A stretch of 64,000 nt of DNA from Didymella arachidicola (Eukaryota > Ascomycota > Dothideomycetes > Pleosporales > Didymellaceae): the NCBI GenBank assembly GCA_016630955.3, contig CM049991.1, forward strand, positions 1,178,001 through 1,242,000, given 5' to 3'. The position numbers were made by a program, and so were the translations under genes. Below are positions 10,488-21,430 of the stretch, piece by piece. Positions within the stretch are counted from its first letter, which is position 1, and the number at the start of each line of letters is the position of its first letter. The notes under the pieces were generated by a model. The model saw nothing but the letters and a program-made list of their open reading frames with translations. It had not been told where the DNA came from and did no database searches.

Positions 10488-12354
10488 CTACTGCTTAGAT
10501 CGTACCTGCAGCTTCTTCGGCTTCTTCTTCGGCTTGGGCGAATCTTCAGACCCAACGTCGCTGCTCTTCTCGCTTCTCTTGTCATCTGTCTTCTCCTCGG
10601 GATTCGAAGGTGGAGAATGCTCAACCTTCTCTTCTACTGGCTGAGGTGGCGAGTCTTCTGGTGCATTGTTCTTCGACTGTTCTATTTGAGGCGTCTCCCT
10701 CTCCGCGCGCTTGGATTCACCCTTTTCGTTAGGGGCGTTGAGCTTCTTCGGTTTGGTTTTCTCGGCTGTCTTGTCGGACTCTGGAGCCTTCTCCTCCGCT
10801 TTGTCAGTGGCTCCACTGTTATCCTTCTTGCCCGCAGCGTTGAGCTTCTTCGGGGGCGTCTTCTTACCACTCTTCCCACTCTTGGTCGACGCATTATCGT
10901 CAGCCTCGGCATCCTCGACCATGAAGTTGGCAGCCATGCATCGGCCACCGTTCTGAGGTCCCACATCGTTCGGGCAAGCGCTGAAGACTACAACAACATC
11001 GCGCTCAGCCCTGAAACGAACGAAGCACCTCTTCTTGCCCTTCGGCTCCTCGACCGAGAGCTTCGCACCCTTGGCACCAGCCTCAGCTGTCTTCACGTCC
11101 GAGGCGAGCTCAACTGGCGTTACCATGAACAGGTGCAGAGGTGTGGGCGCAATGTTGACGCTGATATCCGCACCCACTGCCTTGGCACCCTTCAGACCTG
11201 CGTTCTCGTTCAGTTCCTTCAGGGCAAGAACAAGATTCTCGGCGCAGCTGCCGTGCTCGGCAGGTTTTTCAACGCCCAGCGAGGCATAAAGATTTGCGTC
11301 GCATGCCGCTGTCAAAGTGTCATGCGCACCAGGCGAATTGTCTTCCACAAGTGTCATGATGGGATTACGTAGATTCGTCAGGAGCGTGTCGTCAACCTCA
11401 GGAACGAGTTTGTAAGACGATGCACGTGTGTGGGGGAGTGATAGGTACTCCATAGGCGGGCGGTCGTCTTTCGAGGGGTGAGTTGAGGTATATGCGCTGT
11501 AGGCGGCGTAGACGGAGGATGCGTAGCCTGAGCCGGTGGCAGCTGGAACCGCATTAGTATTGATGCAACCCATAAAGAAATACGAACTCACCGGCAATGG
11601 TTCCCGCACCCACGGGCGTCTTCGAGAAGTCGTATAGCTGCTCCGCATAGCTCTTGTTTGGGTCGCGGTTGTGGCTCGCCTTGAAAGCGCTGACAACACC
11701 CTCCTTGCTAGGCACTTCTACATTGGGGATGTAGCTCGAGAAGCCTTTGCCTGTCGGCAGATACGAGGACCACTTCTTGGTGTTGGCTTCGTTCTGTGCC
11801 TTCTCCTCTTCGGGGCTGGGTTCTTGCTCGGCTCCAGACTCAGCGTTCTCTGGTTTGTCGCTCTTGCCCTTTGAGCGGTATGGAATTGACGGCAAGTATG
11901 ACGCCCATGTGCGCTTGGAGGGCGGCTTTGCTGCAATTTCGGTCGCTTCTGCCGTGTTCTCGGTCGACTCCTCGTTGCCTTGTGTCTCGGGTGCCTGCTC
12001 AGGAGGGTCTTCATGTTCCTCCTTAGATTCCACCTCTTTACCTGACTCTGGCATTTCCTTCTTTTCCTCGGTCTGAGCTTTTTCGGTGGACTCTTCCTCT
12101 GCTCGCTTATTCTCCTGATGATCGCCTTGACCCTCCTCTTTCTCAGCAGCTTCCTGCAAATTCTTCGCCTCCTTCTCGATCTCCTCCGCATCAAGACCAT
12201 CTTCATCATCATCCTCGGGTGGGGCTCCAAGTGCGAACGCCCACATACTGACGACTTGCTTGCCATATGTGTTGATCACTTTGACAGTGCGGTCGCGCGG
12301 TACGAATGTCGCGACGCCATGGCGTGCAGGAATTGTTTGTAGTTCGCCTGACAT
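10488..12354 (-). CDS. DUF1989 (urea carboxylase-associated-like) domain protein with charged insertions
   Basis: Two exons, complement(11592..12354) and complement(10488..11542), 605 residues. The 49-base intron has a GTGAGT donor and TTCCAG acceptor and keeps frame. The N-terminus (LQTIPARHGVATFVP, then VKVINTYGKQVV) and the C-terminal half (EYLSLPHTRAS, GAHDTLTAACD, HGSCAENL, FRAERDVVVVFSACP) match the DUF1989 family. Bacterial relatives accompany urea carboxylase; the function of the fungal form is not established. The domain is split by about 150 acidic Glu/Lys-rich residues plus two SYLP motifs. The tail is Lys/Pro-rich with repeated PKKLNA and KPKK stretches. ATG 12354 is used as start. 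The same frame stays open upstream to about 12506 with a hydrophobic stretch, so a missing 5' exon is possible. Confidence 0.75.
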
Positions 12355-13265
12355 GTCTTCCACTCGAATTGGTGGTTTCTCTTGTTCTTTGCGTTCTTCT
12401 TGCTGCTTGCGTCGCTTCTCGATCGTCGAAAGTACAGTGACGACTGCGAGACCAGCGAGCGCGCGTCGAGATGGGATTTGCGGCGCCGTTTTGAAGGTCT
12501 TGAATTAGGATGGAAAAGGGTATAAATGCGGACAGCAATACAGTAGGCGCGAGCTAAAGCAGCAGGAAAGAAGGAGAGCGCTACCCGCATTACATCTTTA
12601 CAGCTTGCCTGGAGTGACGTACAGGGCACTCATCGTCCACGGGTTTCCACCCCCTCGGCAGGACCCCTCCACCAACAATCTGTCAGTGTGCATGGGAGCC
12701 CTTGCATGTTTTCCCGCAGGATCATCATCGCTGCTGGGATCTCGAACGCAGTGTGGCGCTGGTGCCATGACGCAGCGCGAGAACGCGTCGAGGAAACCCG
12801 GTTTTGAGGGACACCGCGACCGGTTGCAGCAGTCGTTCGTTGCGATCGCGCCAACGGCACCCGCCCCGTTGATCTTCAACGCCCACCCCTCCGCTCGCCA
12901 GATGAAGGCCGTGCTGTCCATTGGTGGCTGAAAGGAACCTCTTGCTGTCCTTTCATCCTGATGTTCAACACTATTGCAGATGGTTCGTAGATGCACCCAT
13001 CTGGAAGCACGACCGGCGATCGTCACGCGAGGCCCCGCACCGCTACGCGCTTTCGTGCTTAGGAGATGCGGCACCTGCAGGCTCAGGAACATGCTGAGGA
13101 GTCTGTGTGGGCGGCTACCGCCTATCTGGTAGGTGGGCTGATGGAATGAATGAATGCGTCGCACCCCGCTGTCTTTTGCGGCGCAATACTTCCGTCAGGC
13201 TGAAGCTTTCGAGCACTTAAGTACCGCAGCCCCAGCATCGCCGTGATGCCCTACGGAACCCCATA
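12355..13265. other. Intergenic, DUF1989 gene to BTB gene
   Basis: About 900 bases. It holds the divergent promoters of the DUF1989 gene (minus) and the BTB gene (plus). The open upstream frame of the DUF1989 gene occupies 12355-12506. The other open frames, up to 188 codons, use non-ATG starts and show no family features. Confidence 0.45.
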
Positions 13266-14221
13266 ATGGCCGGATTGAGCAATTCTCATATGTTTGAGGA
13301 GTATGCGGTATTTTCCGCATCTGCGTTTGGAAAGCTGACATGTACAGCTTCATACAGTCTGACCTGTTCGAGTTCTTCATCGGACAAGAGAAGAAACCGT
13401 TCGTTGTGCACTCGAAGGCCATCGCAGCTACCTCGCCTGTATTCGATAGACTGGTCAATGGCGGATTGAAGGAATCTCGAAACCGCCGTGCCGAGATCGA
13501 GGACGTAGACTGCACAACCTTCATTCGCTTTTTGGAATATGCGTATCGACGCGATTACACCATACCTCCCTGGACGCAAGATTCGAGCGTCATCGAGGAT
13601 CGGAATGATTCTATAATAAGCAAATCCTGTGCTCGAGAACCTCCTCTTGCTTTCTCAGAGGAAAGCTGGTCAAACTCGAAGTCAGCCCCTTCGGATTTTG
13701 GAGCTATCGCAGACTTCAATGCTATATTGAGCTCTGCGAAGCACATCAAGTATCAGAACCCGCGAGCTGCGTTCAACAAGCGTGAATACCGGCACCCTGC
13801 CCACGATGTTAGCGGCCCAGATAGTCTTCACCCACACGTTAACCCAGTCGCAAACACATCGCCTTCGCAGAACTTCACCCCTGTATTCCTGGCTCACGCT
13901 CAATTGTACACATTTGCGGACATGCGAATGGCGCAGAGACTCAAGGATCTGATACTGCATAAGTTACACGAGACACTGGTCAAATTTCACCTGTATCCTG
14001 AGCGTCTCCGGGATGTCGCTGAGTTGGTCAGGTATGCTTACGAGCATGGCGAAGACAGAGCAGAGACTGGAAGAATCGATGCCCTGCGGGAACTGGTTGT
14101 AAGCTTTGTCGTTGGCGAGATGTCAGCACTCAATGAATGCAAGGAGTTCAGAGACTTGATGGAGGCAGGTGGAGAGCTTTCAGGTGATTTCTGGGACATT
14201 ATCAGTAAAGGCCCGCTGTAG
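13266..14221 (+). CDS. BTB/POZ domain protein
   Basis: Two exons, 13266-13300 and 13348-14221, 302 residues. The 47-base intron has a GTATGC donor, a GCTGACA branch-like site and a TACAG acceptor, and it joins a short N-terminus to the BTB start. The BTB fold covers about residues 12-75: SDLFEFFIGQEKKPFVVHSKAIAA, SPVFDRLVNGG, then the FLEYAYRRDYT helix. A variable linker follows. A C-terminal helical part (VFLAHAQLYTFADM ... ALRELVVSFV ... GELSGDFWDII) is typical of the large fungal family of BTB proteins with a C-terminal BACK-like region. These usually act as protein adaptors, for example for cullin-3 ligases; the partner is unknown. A decayed copy lies 400 bases downstream in the same direction. 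Confidence 0.85.
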
Positions 14222-14628
14222 CCCATGCGACAACTCCCCAACCCACGCGACAATTGAGCAGCTATCAGACCATACGTTAAAATTACTATCAGGGCAATGC
14301 CAGACGAGCAAGACCCCGTCACGGTGTTCGCACAATCCAGCATCTAACTCCAGTATCAGCGTAGTTTTGGGCAATAGAATCGGTCTACCGCCCCATATTT
14401 GATGCGACGCTCAGTGCGCTGACAAGACGCTAACTCCAGCAGCCTGGCATCCAAAAGCCACGCTGACAGTCGTGAATGGGTGCCCACAATGCAACTCGCA
14501 GCCTGTGGCCAGTAGATTGAGAGCATGCAAGTTGTCGCTGCGCGCCTAGGATCAAATCGAAGAATAAGCACTTCAATTATACGATCCTCAGCTTCGGGTA
14601 GATGCCATATCTGAAGTTTACAAGATGA
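14222..14628. other. Spacer between tandem BTB copies
   Basis: About 400 bases without a gene. By position it should contain the promoter and missing first half of the BTB domain of the downstream copy. I cannot recognise either by eye. Confidence 0.4.
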
Positions 14629-15353
14629 GTGACGCGTCTGTCTCCGTCCCGTTTGAAGAGTACGTTTACCCGCTTTGTGGAGTACGCATATCGACGAGAC
14701 TACACTGTGCCAACATGGATACGGCGGCGTGTCAGCAGGGGTAGCGACCCCTCTATTCCAACTTCGCCAGAGCTAGAGCCAGTGCATGCAGTTGCAGATT
14801 TCGATTTTGGACCGCAGGATGCGCCCCCTCCTCCATCTCCACCTCTGGACCCATGGGGATCGTGGCGAAGTTCCACAAAGAAACACAAGAAACTCACAAT
14901 GCTTTCTGAATTTACCAAACGCGTGTACTTGCACGACGAACAGAAGCCCCGAGATGCTCTGGTCGACGGTTTCGAGCCAATCTCAAAGTCGTCCGCCGAT
15001 TAAGACTTCACTCCCATTTTTTTGCGCATGCACAGCTCTACACTCTGGCTGACAAGCGTCTCGTACTCCCGCTCAAGACGCTGGCTCTGTACAAGCTTCA
15101 CAGTACGCTGTGCGGTTTCTCACTTTACGAAGAAAGATTGGGAGACATACTGAACTTTGCCAAATACGCTTACAGCCAAGGAGAAGACCGATCTGAGAAC
15201 GGAAAGCGTGACGAGCTTAGAGAGCTAGCAGTGCGGTACATTGCTTGCGAGCCCAAGGCCTTCGGCAAACACCCAGAGTTCAAGTACTTGATGGACAGCG
15301 AGGGAGAGTTTGCCGGCGATCTTTGGGATGTCATTACTCTAGATCTTCTCTGA
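14629..15353 (+). pseudogene. Decayed tandem BTB-protein copy
   Basis: Clear paralogue of the gene at 13266. STFTRFVEYAYRRDYTVPTW matches the parent's BTB helix. Later, FTPIF ... LYTLADKRL, KYAYSQGEDRSENGKRDELRELAV and GEFAGDLWDVI match its C-terminal region. The first half of the BTB domain is absent. The frame has a TAA at 15001-15003. Just after it, a run of seven T before GCGCATGC (about 15018-15024) shifts the frame by one base relative to the parent. Either lesion alone would break the protein. The last 15 bases overlap the convergent Vps62-like gene. A sequencing error in the T run could explain the shift, but not the stop or the missing N-terminus. Confidence 0.8.
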
Positions 15354-16452
15354 GTGCTCCAACTCTGTAGCTCTGGGTACAAGCACGCTTCTAAGTATGC
15401 AGAGAATGCCGTTGTCAGGACACATATCCTTCCTGTTCAGCTGCTTGTCCGCTGGTCCTGTTGGCCCATCCACATACTTCTTCTGCCCAAATACATCCAC
15501 CTGTCTCTTGTCACTATCAGGATACGCTTCATCCCCCCACTTTCCCTTGAATTCCAACCACTCCACAGGCCCTCCGTCCAACGCCGTGAAAACCTCGCTC
15601 GTGGCATCAAACCGATACGTCCAGCTGCTCCCGAAAGAATCCCATCTCTTACCCTTGTCAGTATAGTCCTCTAGCGCTCCAAACGGCAAGTTCAGATTCG
15701 GTATGACATGCGAATGCTTTCCCGTAATCGCATAGTTCGCATGACTGCCCTTGGCCACGTACACAACTGGCCTTACACCATCAACATCTTTCTCTACAGC
15801 TGAATACCTAAATGCCTGACCACTGGCGTGCTGGGAGTACCAGATTGCTTCAGGCGGAGACTCGGCTGACGGGAAGCGCAGCATCGTATGCTCCCAGTCG
15901 CCAACGTGATTGCCGAAATTGAGGAAGGGAAGTGAGAGAACATTGGTTCCAGGATTGAAGGCGTAGAAATAGAAGTAGAAGACGTCGATGCTGCTGTCGT
16001 TCTTGTAGTTTATGATGGTTGCGGAGTCTTTGCCGGGGGTGACGCCATTGTCGTCTGGTGCGGTGCCGCTGAGCCATGCTGGGGAAGTGGTCGGATCGTT
16101 GTTGGATGTTAGATAGACTTCTACGCCTAGCTGATTGACGTTCGAGATCGTGAGTGGATTGGGAGCATCGAGGGTAGGCGTATAGTTGACTTGCGGCGTT
16201 ACGTTTTCGAGGAAGATTGTAAGATCTGTGGGGAAATTTGTCTCCTCGCTGTGTAAATACTGCACAGGCGCTTGATGGGTCAGTGATGTAGTCCCGAAAA
16301 GTAATTAAAGATAAATACGGGGACAGACCATATTTCAGTACAAAGCTTGGAATATTGGAGGACTCCTGCCTTGCTCGTTGTTGCGTTGATGCGCAGGCGA
16401 CGAGTGCAGTCACGAGAAAGACAAACACTGTGTACAGATTAGATGACACCAT
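15339..16452 (-). CDS. Vps62-like secreted or vacuolar protein
   Basis: Two exons, complement(16329..16452) and complement(15339..16270), 351 residues. Residues 1-22 form a signal peptide (hydrophobic FVFLVTALVACAS). The body matches the Vps62 (vacuolar protein sorting 62 / DUF946) family: KYAPVQYLHSEE, FYFYFYAFNPG, FGNHVGDWEHTMLRF, IWYSQHASGQAF, VYVAKGSHANYA and a late GKWGD. Only the donor GTCTGT with acceptor ATCAAG gives the conserved KYAPVQYLHSEE join, so the donor is unusual. The yeast member was named for a vacuolar sorting defect; the biochemical activity is unknown. A TATA box lies about 45 bases upstream of the start. Confidence 0.85.
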
Positions 16453-16494
16453 TGTGTAGCAGCTTGGAGAAGAGGTAGATTGGGGCGATCATGC

Positions 16495-16501
16495 TTTTAT
16501 A
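16495..16501 (-). promoter_or_regulatory. TATA box of the Vps62-like gene
   Basis: TATAAAA on the minus strand, 43 bases before the ATG at 16452. Position and sequence fit a core promoter with a short 5' UTR. Confidence 0.55.
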
Positions 16502-17141
16502 TTTCGAAGTATCTGTGCGTCTACAGGTGAAGGCATATCGTTTCGATCAACACACCCTCGGCTCTCTGCCCTTGTCTACCTTCGAGCGAGAAGCGGTTCC
16601 CATCTTGCATATGATCACAGAAGACCAGATATGATTCGCGAAGATGAAAGAAATTAGTACACTGACTATCAGGCATGGTATATTGCGTGTCGTGAGTGCC
16701 ATTATCATGTGCGACAGCAGAGCTCCGACGTTGGCTTATGAGATGTCTGCGTGAAGGCACACGCATTGTCTATCGCATTCCCAGGGTAGGCTTGACCTGA
16801 ATGATGTGACAGAAATTCATCCTTTCAGTGTCTCGCAGCGAGCGTGGCACCAATCCTTGTTCGCATATCATCCTCGTGGTTCTCGTCCCTGGCGCTAACG
16901 AGTGGTGCATGTGCCAGACAGGGATGGACCGCGAACATGATGGGTGAACGCTAGTGACGCACTGTAGATCGCAGCAACGGCGAGGCTTTGGTTGGCAAGT
17001 GGAGACTAGAGATGATAGTCGTTGTATGCAGGGCTGTTGATGCATGCTTCTCGGACTGCCCGAGGATAGATGCAGCATTTAGGAGACGGCTGTTATTCAT
17101 GTACAGTCTGCAGACATGGCGATGTAAAGTTGTCGAGCGAC
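16502..17141. other. Intergenic, Vps62-like gene to membrane protein
   Basis: About 640 bases holding the upstream region of the Vps62-like gene and the 3' region of the membrane-protein gene. No supported gene. Confidence 0.5.
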
Positions 17142-18346
17142 TCAATTGAACAAGATCATCCTCGGTTTCTTTCTATCTTTCGGCGCATCTGCCTTTGCTG
17201 GCTCGGATATCTGTGATCCAGTCTGACGTTTAAGGTCTACTTCCACGAAGCCATCCTTACGAAACGCCTCAAAAGACACACTTCGTTTGCTGCTTCCAGA
17301 TGCCCGATTGATCAGGGGAAGTACAGGAGGCGTTTCAGGCGTGTGAGTGTAAGCACTAGGTGTCCGACCTCTCTTCGCACCTGTAATGTGATGCTCAAGA
17401 TCTTTTTCGCTCAAGTACACGAAGACAGCGGTAAATATATATGTCGCTAGGCCAAGGAATCCGATTACAAGATACACTATCGCGGTCTATAGTGGGTCAG
17501 TAATATTGCAATTCGTATGCGATATGTTTCATACCTTGTTCTTGTCGGACCAAGGCGTCCGTCGAATCAAGGGGTCGCAAACATGGACAGTAAGAGCCGC
17601 GAGGAATGTCACCCATGAATAGGCCATAGTCATGGAAGGGAACTGCCAGATGAAAACCATGATCCAATGCTGCAAAGCTGGAGTACGCTTATATCGCAAG
17701 ATTGTTCGCTGCAAGCGCGTTACTTCAGCATCCGCAAGGCTGACATCGAGATCTTCCTTCGCAGGTAGATCGTCGAGGATAGACTTCGTCTGAATCGAAG
17801 AGATGATAGCCCAGATAGCACAAAGTAGACAGCTGACGAAGAGAGCGTTGGCAATCCAGAAAGCGTCAGAAGTCTTGGACCAAGGCATCCCAGCTAAGGC
17901 AGCTCCGGCGCAGAAACTGGCCTTGAACAGTCAGTCGCGGTATTGATAAGAGGTGCAATTACCTACAGATACTTGCACTGATCGTAGCTCCTCGTACTTC
18001 TCAGCCTTCCATTGACGTACAAGCGGAATCAGGATACTGCTATCACTTCGAGCTGCGCGCATTTCCTTCAGGGGTCTCCATGTGTAGAGCTTGAATGTCC
18101 GGCGGTAAGGGGCAGTGACGATGGCCAGCAGTAGGTGTAGACATAGCTGGCACCAGCAACGATAGCCAGTCAAGGTTGCCGTATCGCTGACTACGTTCGC
18201 GTGTTGAGAGGCTTCTGTTCCATCACGTAAAGACATCCCGTATATTATCTTCGTGAAGACTTCCAAATTTGGCGGACTGCCAGATCTGGGGGGCTGACCG
18301 ATGTGTATTGAGGGCTCAAAGCGATATTGAGAGTGGTGGCTGACAT
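17142..18346 (-). CDS. Fungal four-helix membrane protein of unknown function
   Basis: Three supported exons: complement(17967..18236), complement(17535..17921), complement(17142..17486). The introns of 45 and 48 bases (GTAGGT..CAAG, GTATGA..TATAG) lie on codon boundaries. From ATG 18236 the product has 333 residues. There are about four to five membrane helices: near residues 20-45 (CWCQLCLHLLLAIVTAPY), two in exon 2 (ANALFVSCLLCAIWAII; then FIWQFPSMTMAYSWVTFLAAL), and one in exon 3 (YLVIGFLGLATYIFTAVFVYL). A charged C-terminal tail follows. A likelier true N-terminus starts at ATG 18346 (MSATTLNIALSPQ), which is in another frame and would need an unlocated splice. I recognise the layout from uncharacterised ascomycete proteins but no function. 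Confidence 0.6.
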
Positions 18347-18816
18347 TGTGGATGGTAATGCTAGGAGTGTGGTCGTGAACCGTTTGATAGTGGCCTCGTG
18401 TCGCCGTCAGGCTTCTAAGACATAGGTCAGTCGCAAGCTAAATGACCCGTGGTACACTAGTCACATGTACTATTGGACATTGCGTGAAATCCGATTTGAA
18501 GGGAAAGGTGAAATGCCAAGCGCCTGATCACCACGTCGGTTGACACAGCTGATGTTGTCAGAGTTCCTTTGCCTGTTAAACGCGAACTCAGCGCGGATAC
18601 CCTCATTAAGCGAATGCAGAATTTTGCTCTGTACACATCTAACTGCCATCATCGTATGTGGGCGCGGTGCTGCGCTGGAGGCCTGGACGCGTGAGGAGCT
18701 CCGACCACGTTAGAAAACTCCTCGTGCAGTCCTAGGCTGGCATCTGACACTGCTTCTTGAGCTTCTAGGTAGCACAACACCACATTTTCCGTCAAACGGT
18801 CCTCACCACGCCTGAA
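18347..18816. other. Divergent spacer, membrane protein and GNAT gene
   Basis: About 470 bases containing both promoters. No supported gene or clear motif. Confidence 0.45.
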
Positions 18817-19341
18817 ATGAACAGTCTGCCTTCCAAGATGACGTCACGCAACGGATACACCATAATCGAAGGGCTTCCGACGCCTCAAGTGTACCATGAC
18901 CTACGGAAGCTTGCTGGTATGACTCCTCCGCCGCTTGAAGCTGTACCAAAGGCGCTGGAAAATTCCTTTGTCACCATCATTGCGTACGAAACTAAGGACA
19001 TGCTGACCGACTCGACACCACGTCTGGATCAAAGCCCAGTCGCGATGGGCCGGCTGGTTGGCGACAATTCACTCTTCCTTATCCTCTGCGATGTAGCAGT
19101 GCACCCGGAGCATCAGCGGCGCGGGCTGGGGAAGCGTATTATGCAAGCGCTCATCGACTATGTGGATGCGCATGCTCCCCAAGCGTACGTCAGCCTGGTA
19201 GCGGAACCGGCAGCGCAGAAGCTGTATCCCCAGTATGGTTTCAAGGATGTGCAGCCCAGCATTGGAATGTACAGGATGATCAGGGACCGAAAGATCGAGG
19301 GAGAGCTAGTCAATGAGGGGCCGTCATGTGCGCAGGCTTGA
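18817..19341 (+). CDS. GNAT-family N-acetyltransferase
   Basis: Single exon, 174 residues. The GNAT acetyl-CoA-binding motif A is visible: a beta strand LFLILCDVAVHP followed by EHQRRGLGKRIM, where R-R-G-L-G-K forms the pyrophosphate loop. The later strand YVSLVAEPAAQKLYPQYGF has the usual loop-Tyr before GF that ends the fold. Such enzymes transfer acetyl from acetyl-CoA to an amine (small molecule or protein N-terminus); the substrate is not readable. ATG 18841 (MTSRNGYT) is an alternative start eight residues in. The short length is normal for the family. Confidence 0.88.
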   Translation: MNSLPSKMTSRNGYTIIEGLPTPQVYHDLRKLAGMTPPPLEAVPKALENSFVTIIAYETKDMLTDSTPRLDQSPVAMGRLVGDNSLFLILCDVAVHPEHQRRGLGKRIMQALIDYVDAHAPQAYVSLVAEPAAQKLYPQYGFKDVQPSIGMYRMIRDRKIEGELVNEGPSCAQA

Positions 19342-20434
19342 AGCTGTCACGTAGACCCGGAGAACGTCTCAGAGAACCTGTCAAAAAGTCTGTTGCGGGC
19401 TATCTGGCAGTATCAAGAATTGAGTAGGTGCACTGCACTGGAGGAGGGTGCTCGATGATAGCGACTGCGTCGGTAGGTGCGCGTCATTCTCCCTGGGCTT
19501 GGCGAGTTTCGCCCAGCTTCAGCTCGGGCTTGAGCTGTGGACGCGCTGTCAGCACAAACACCAAACATCGTCACAGATTTTCAAGACGAAGAACGTTCTT
19601 TCTCCAGCAAATCAGCATCAAACCCTGCAGCTCCTTGTGCGCGACTGCTTGTGAGGATGTGCAGGTGACGCTTGACTGCCTCGAGAAAGCCTGGTGAGAC
19701 GTTGCTTACTCCTCCCAAGGCCCCGCATGAGGCTTTGGGCTGCTCCGCCTTCATCACCTCACCGTCTGCCGCCCTGCAACACCGCAATATTGCCCGTCAA
19801 TGCTTTTTGTTTGCCCCAATTCCACTTGCTTTCGTCAGCTCTCTGTCAATTCTTTTCGGTCTCGCCAGTCGGTGACGGTTTGTGGTCATAGTTCACCAGA
19901 TTCCAGGCACCGACGAGGCCCCACGCTAGCCGGTGACCAGAATCGACACCACCTTCATTGTCAAGCTCGGTTTGCACTGTTCAGCCTGGCATCGGTATCA
20001 GCTGATAGGCTGTCCTTTTCCACTGGTGTTACAGGGCAGGTCAAGTTTTCTCCGGCCTCCGTCCCTGCATCTAATGGACAATCATCGCTGCTACTTGCGT
20101 CAGGCTAGTTCGCGCCGAGTGCGCGTCTCTGACTGATTCACGTCTTAGCAATCAGGCTTCTAGCACATCGAACGACTAGATATGACTCTTCTCGTATGGG
20201 TCGAGAGGTCAACAGTTCCAGGCAGTGGAACATGCCTAATGTGCTCCGCCCTTTCCCTCAGGAATCAACGTATGCCAAGGGCCAACACTGCCACGCGTAA
20301 TGATTTGCAGGCCGACGAAACTACTCTTGGTGGATTGCAAACAGGCAGAAATTACTGCAGGAGGACGATGTGGCAAAAGAGTCAACAACGTGCTGCGCAT
20401 CAGATTGATGGCGGCCTCAGGCTTGTCTACCTAG
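19342..20434. other. Intergenic upstream of small two-exon gene
   Basis: About 1.1 kb. Several open frames of 60-100 codons overlap each other, and none has a recognisable motif. I treat it as promoter DNA of the gene at 20592. Confidence 0.45.
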
Positions 20435-20440
20435 TATAAA
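20435..20440 (+). promoter_or_regulatory. TATA box of the small two-exon gene
   Basis: TATAAA 157 bases before ATG 20592. The DNA between is C/A-rich and G-poor, with CAAC and CTCC stretches typical of fungal 5' UTRs of well-expressed genes. Confidence 0.5.
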
Positions 20441-20591
20441 TTCCTTGTAGGCAAGTGTCTCTCTTTACTCAGACTCCATCCACATTCACACACTGTCTAC
20501 TCCTCAAGTGCTACTCAACGCTACTTCGAATCTCAACCGACCAAATAAAGCTATACCTGAACAACCTCAAGCTTTACAACGCCAACCGACG

Positions 20592-20852
20592 ATGCCTTCC
20601 TCTTGCTACCCGGCCAAGGGCCCCAACAACCTTCGGTCATTGCCTGGCTACAGTATGTCCTTTTAAATGTCTCGTGCCATGATATGAGTCTAACATCAGC
20701 CAGACGCAGCTTCAATCAACTATGCGCAGTCCGGTCACTCTTCCCGCAGCTACGGCGGCCGCCCCCAGACGGTCGTTGTTCACAAGCCCTCGGGCCCGAT
20801 CTATGACCCGAACACCTCGACTTCGGCTGGCAGCTCTAGCTACCACAAGTAG
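20592..20852 (+). CDS. Small two-exon protein of 69 residues, unknown function
   Basis: Exons 20592-20652 and 20704-20852. The 51-base intron has a consensus GTATGT donor, a CTAAC branch site and a CCAG acceptor, and it restores one frame ending at TAG. The product starts MPSSCYPAKGPNNLRSLPGY and continues through a Ser/Gly/Tyr-rich middle (SGHSSRSYGGRP) to a tail with VVVHKPSGPIYDP and SSSYHK. It has no signal peptide or membrane helix. I do not recognise a family. Support: an upstream TATA box, a UTR-like leader, a perfect intron and C-ending codons (TAC, AAC, CCC, AAG) unlike the surrounding DNA. It could be a small stress-related cytosolic protein, but that is only a guess. Confidence 0.65.
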
Positions 20853-21430
20853 TGAAGTCCTGTCGCTTCCTGTACTGGCCAGCATGGCGGCGGCAGGCAG
20901 GGATGGATGCAATTAGTAGCTATTGCTGCTTCGGCAGGTTGTTTTGAGCATGGCGTGGAGTTAGTGGGTTGCTTTTGGATATACAAACACAGACCTCGTG
21001 GTCACTTGAGGCAGGAGTAATGAGGTTATGAGCACATGTGTCTGGGCGTACGCTGAGCTTCATTGAGGGGTGGCTTTTGACCGGGTTCCTTTTCGCGAAT
21101 AGTCAAACTTATGCGCTGCTGGCAGCATTTGGATAATTCGAATGATAAGTATTTTATTACTCAACAATGTTAGCCCCTCGGGTGCCCTTGAATGCTGATC
21201 GACAGGCACGTCCACCCTGGGACAGCAAGGGTTGTACAAGAGCTGCCATGGGCAAATTAACTGCATGCGCGACCGTGGCTAGCGCGTGTTTGTTGCATGA
21301 CGTCCGTCTGCACGGTAATCGAGGGCAGCTCAGCCCGACCTAATCTATCCCATCGCACGCCAACTCACCACGTCTCTCAACCTCAATGCTCCCTCGATAA
21401 CAGCGCAGCTCCTCTGAGCTCTTTGCAAAC
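20853..21430. other. Intergenic, small gene to MFS gene
   Basis: About 580 bases holding the small gene's 3' region and the MFS promoter. No supported gene. Confidence 0.45.

Noticed and set aside
12598..13164. 188-codon minus-strand open frame
   Set aside because: Starts with a non-ATG codon and shows no recognisable protein features; lies in a promoter region.
19428..20136. Several overlapping 65-100 codon frames upstream of the small gene
   Set aside because: Mutually overlapping in different frames, no conserved-looking segment or intron signals.
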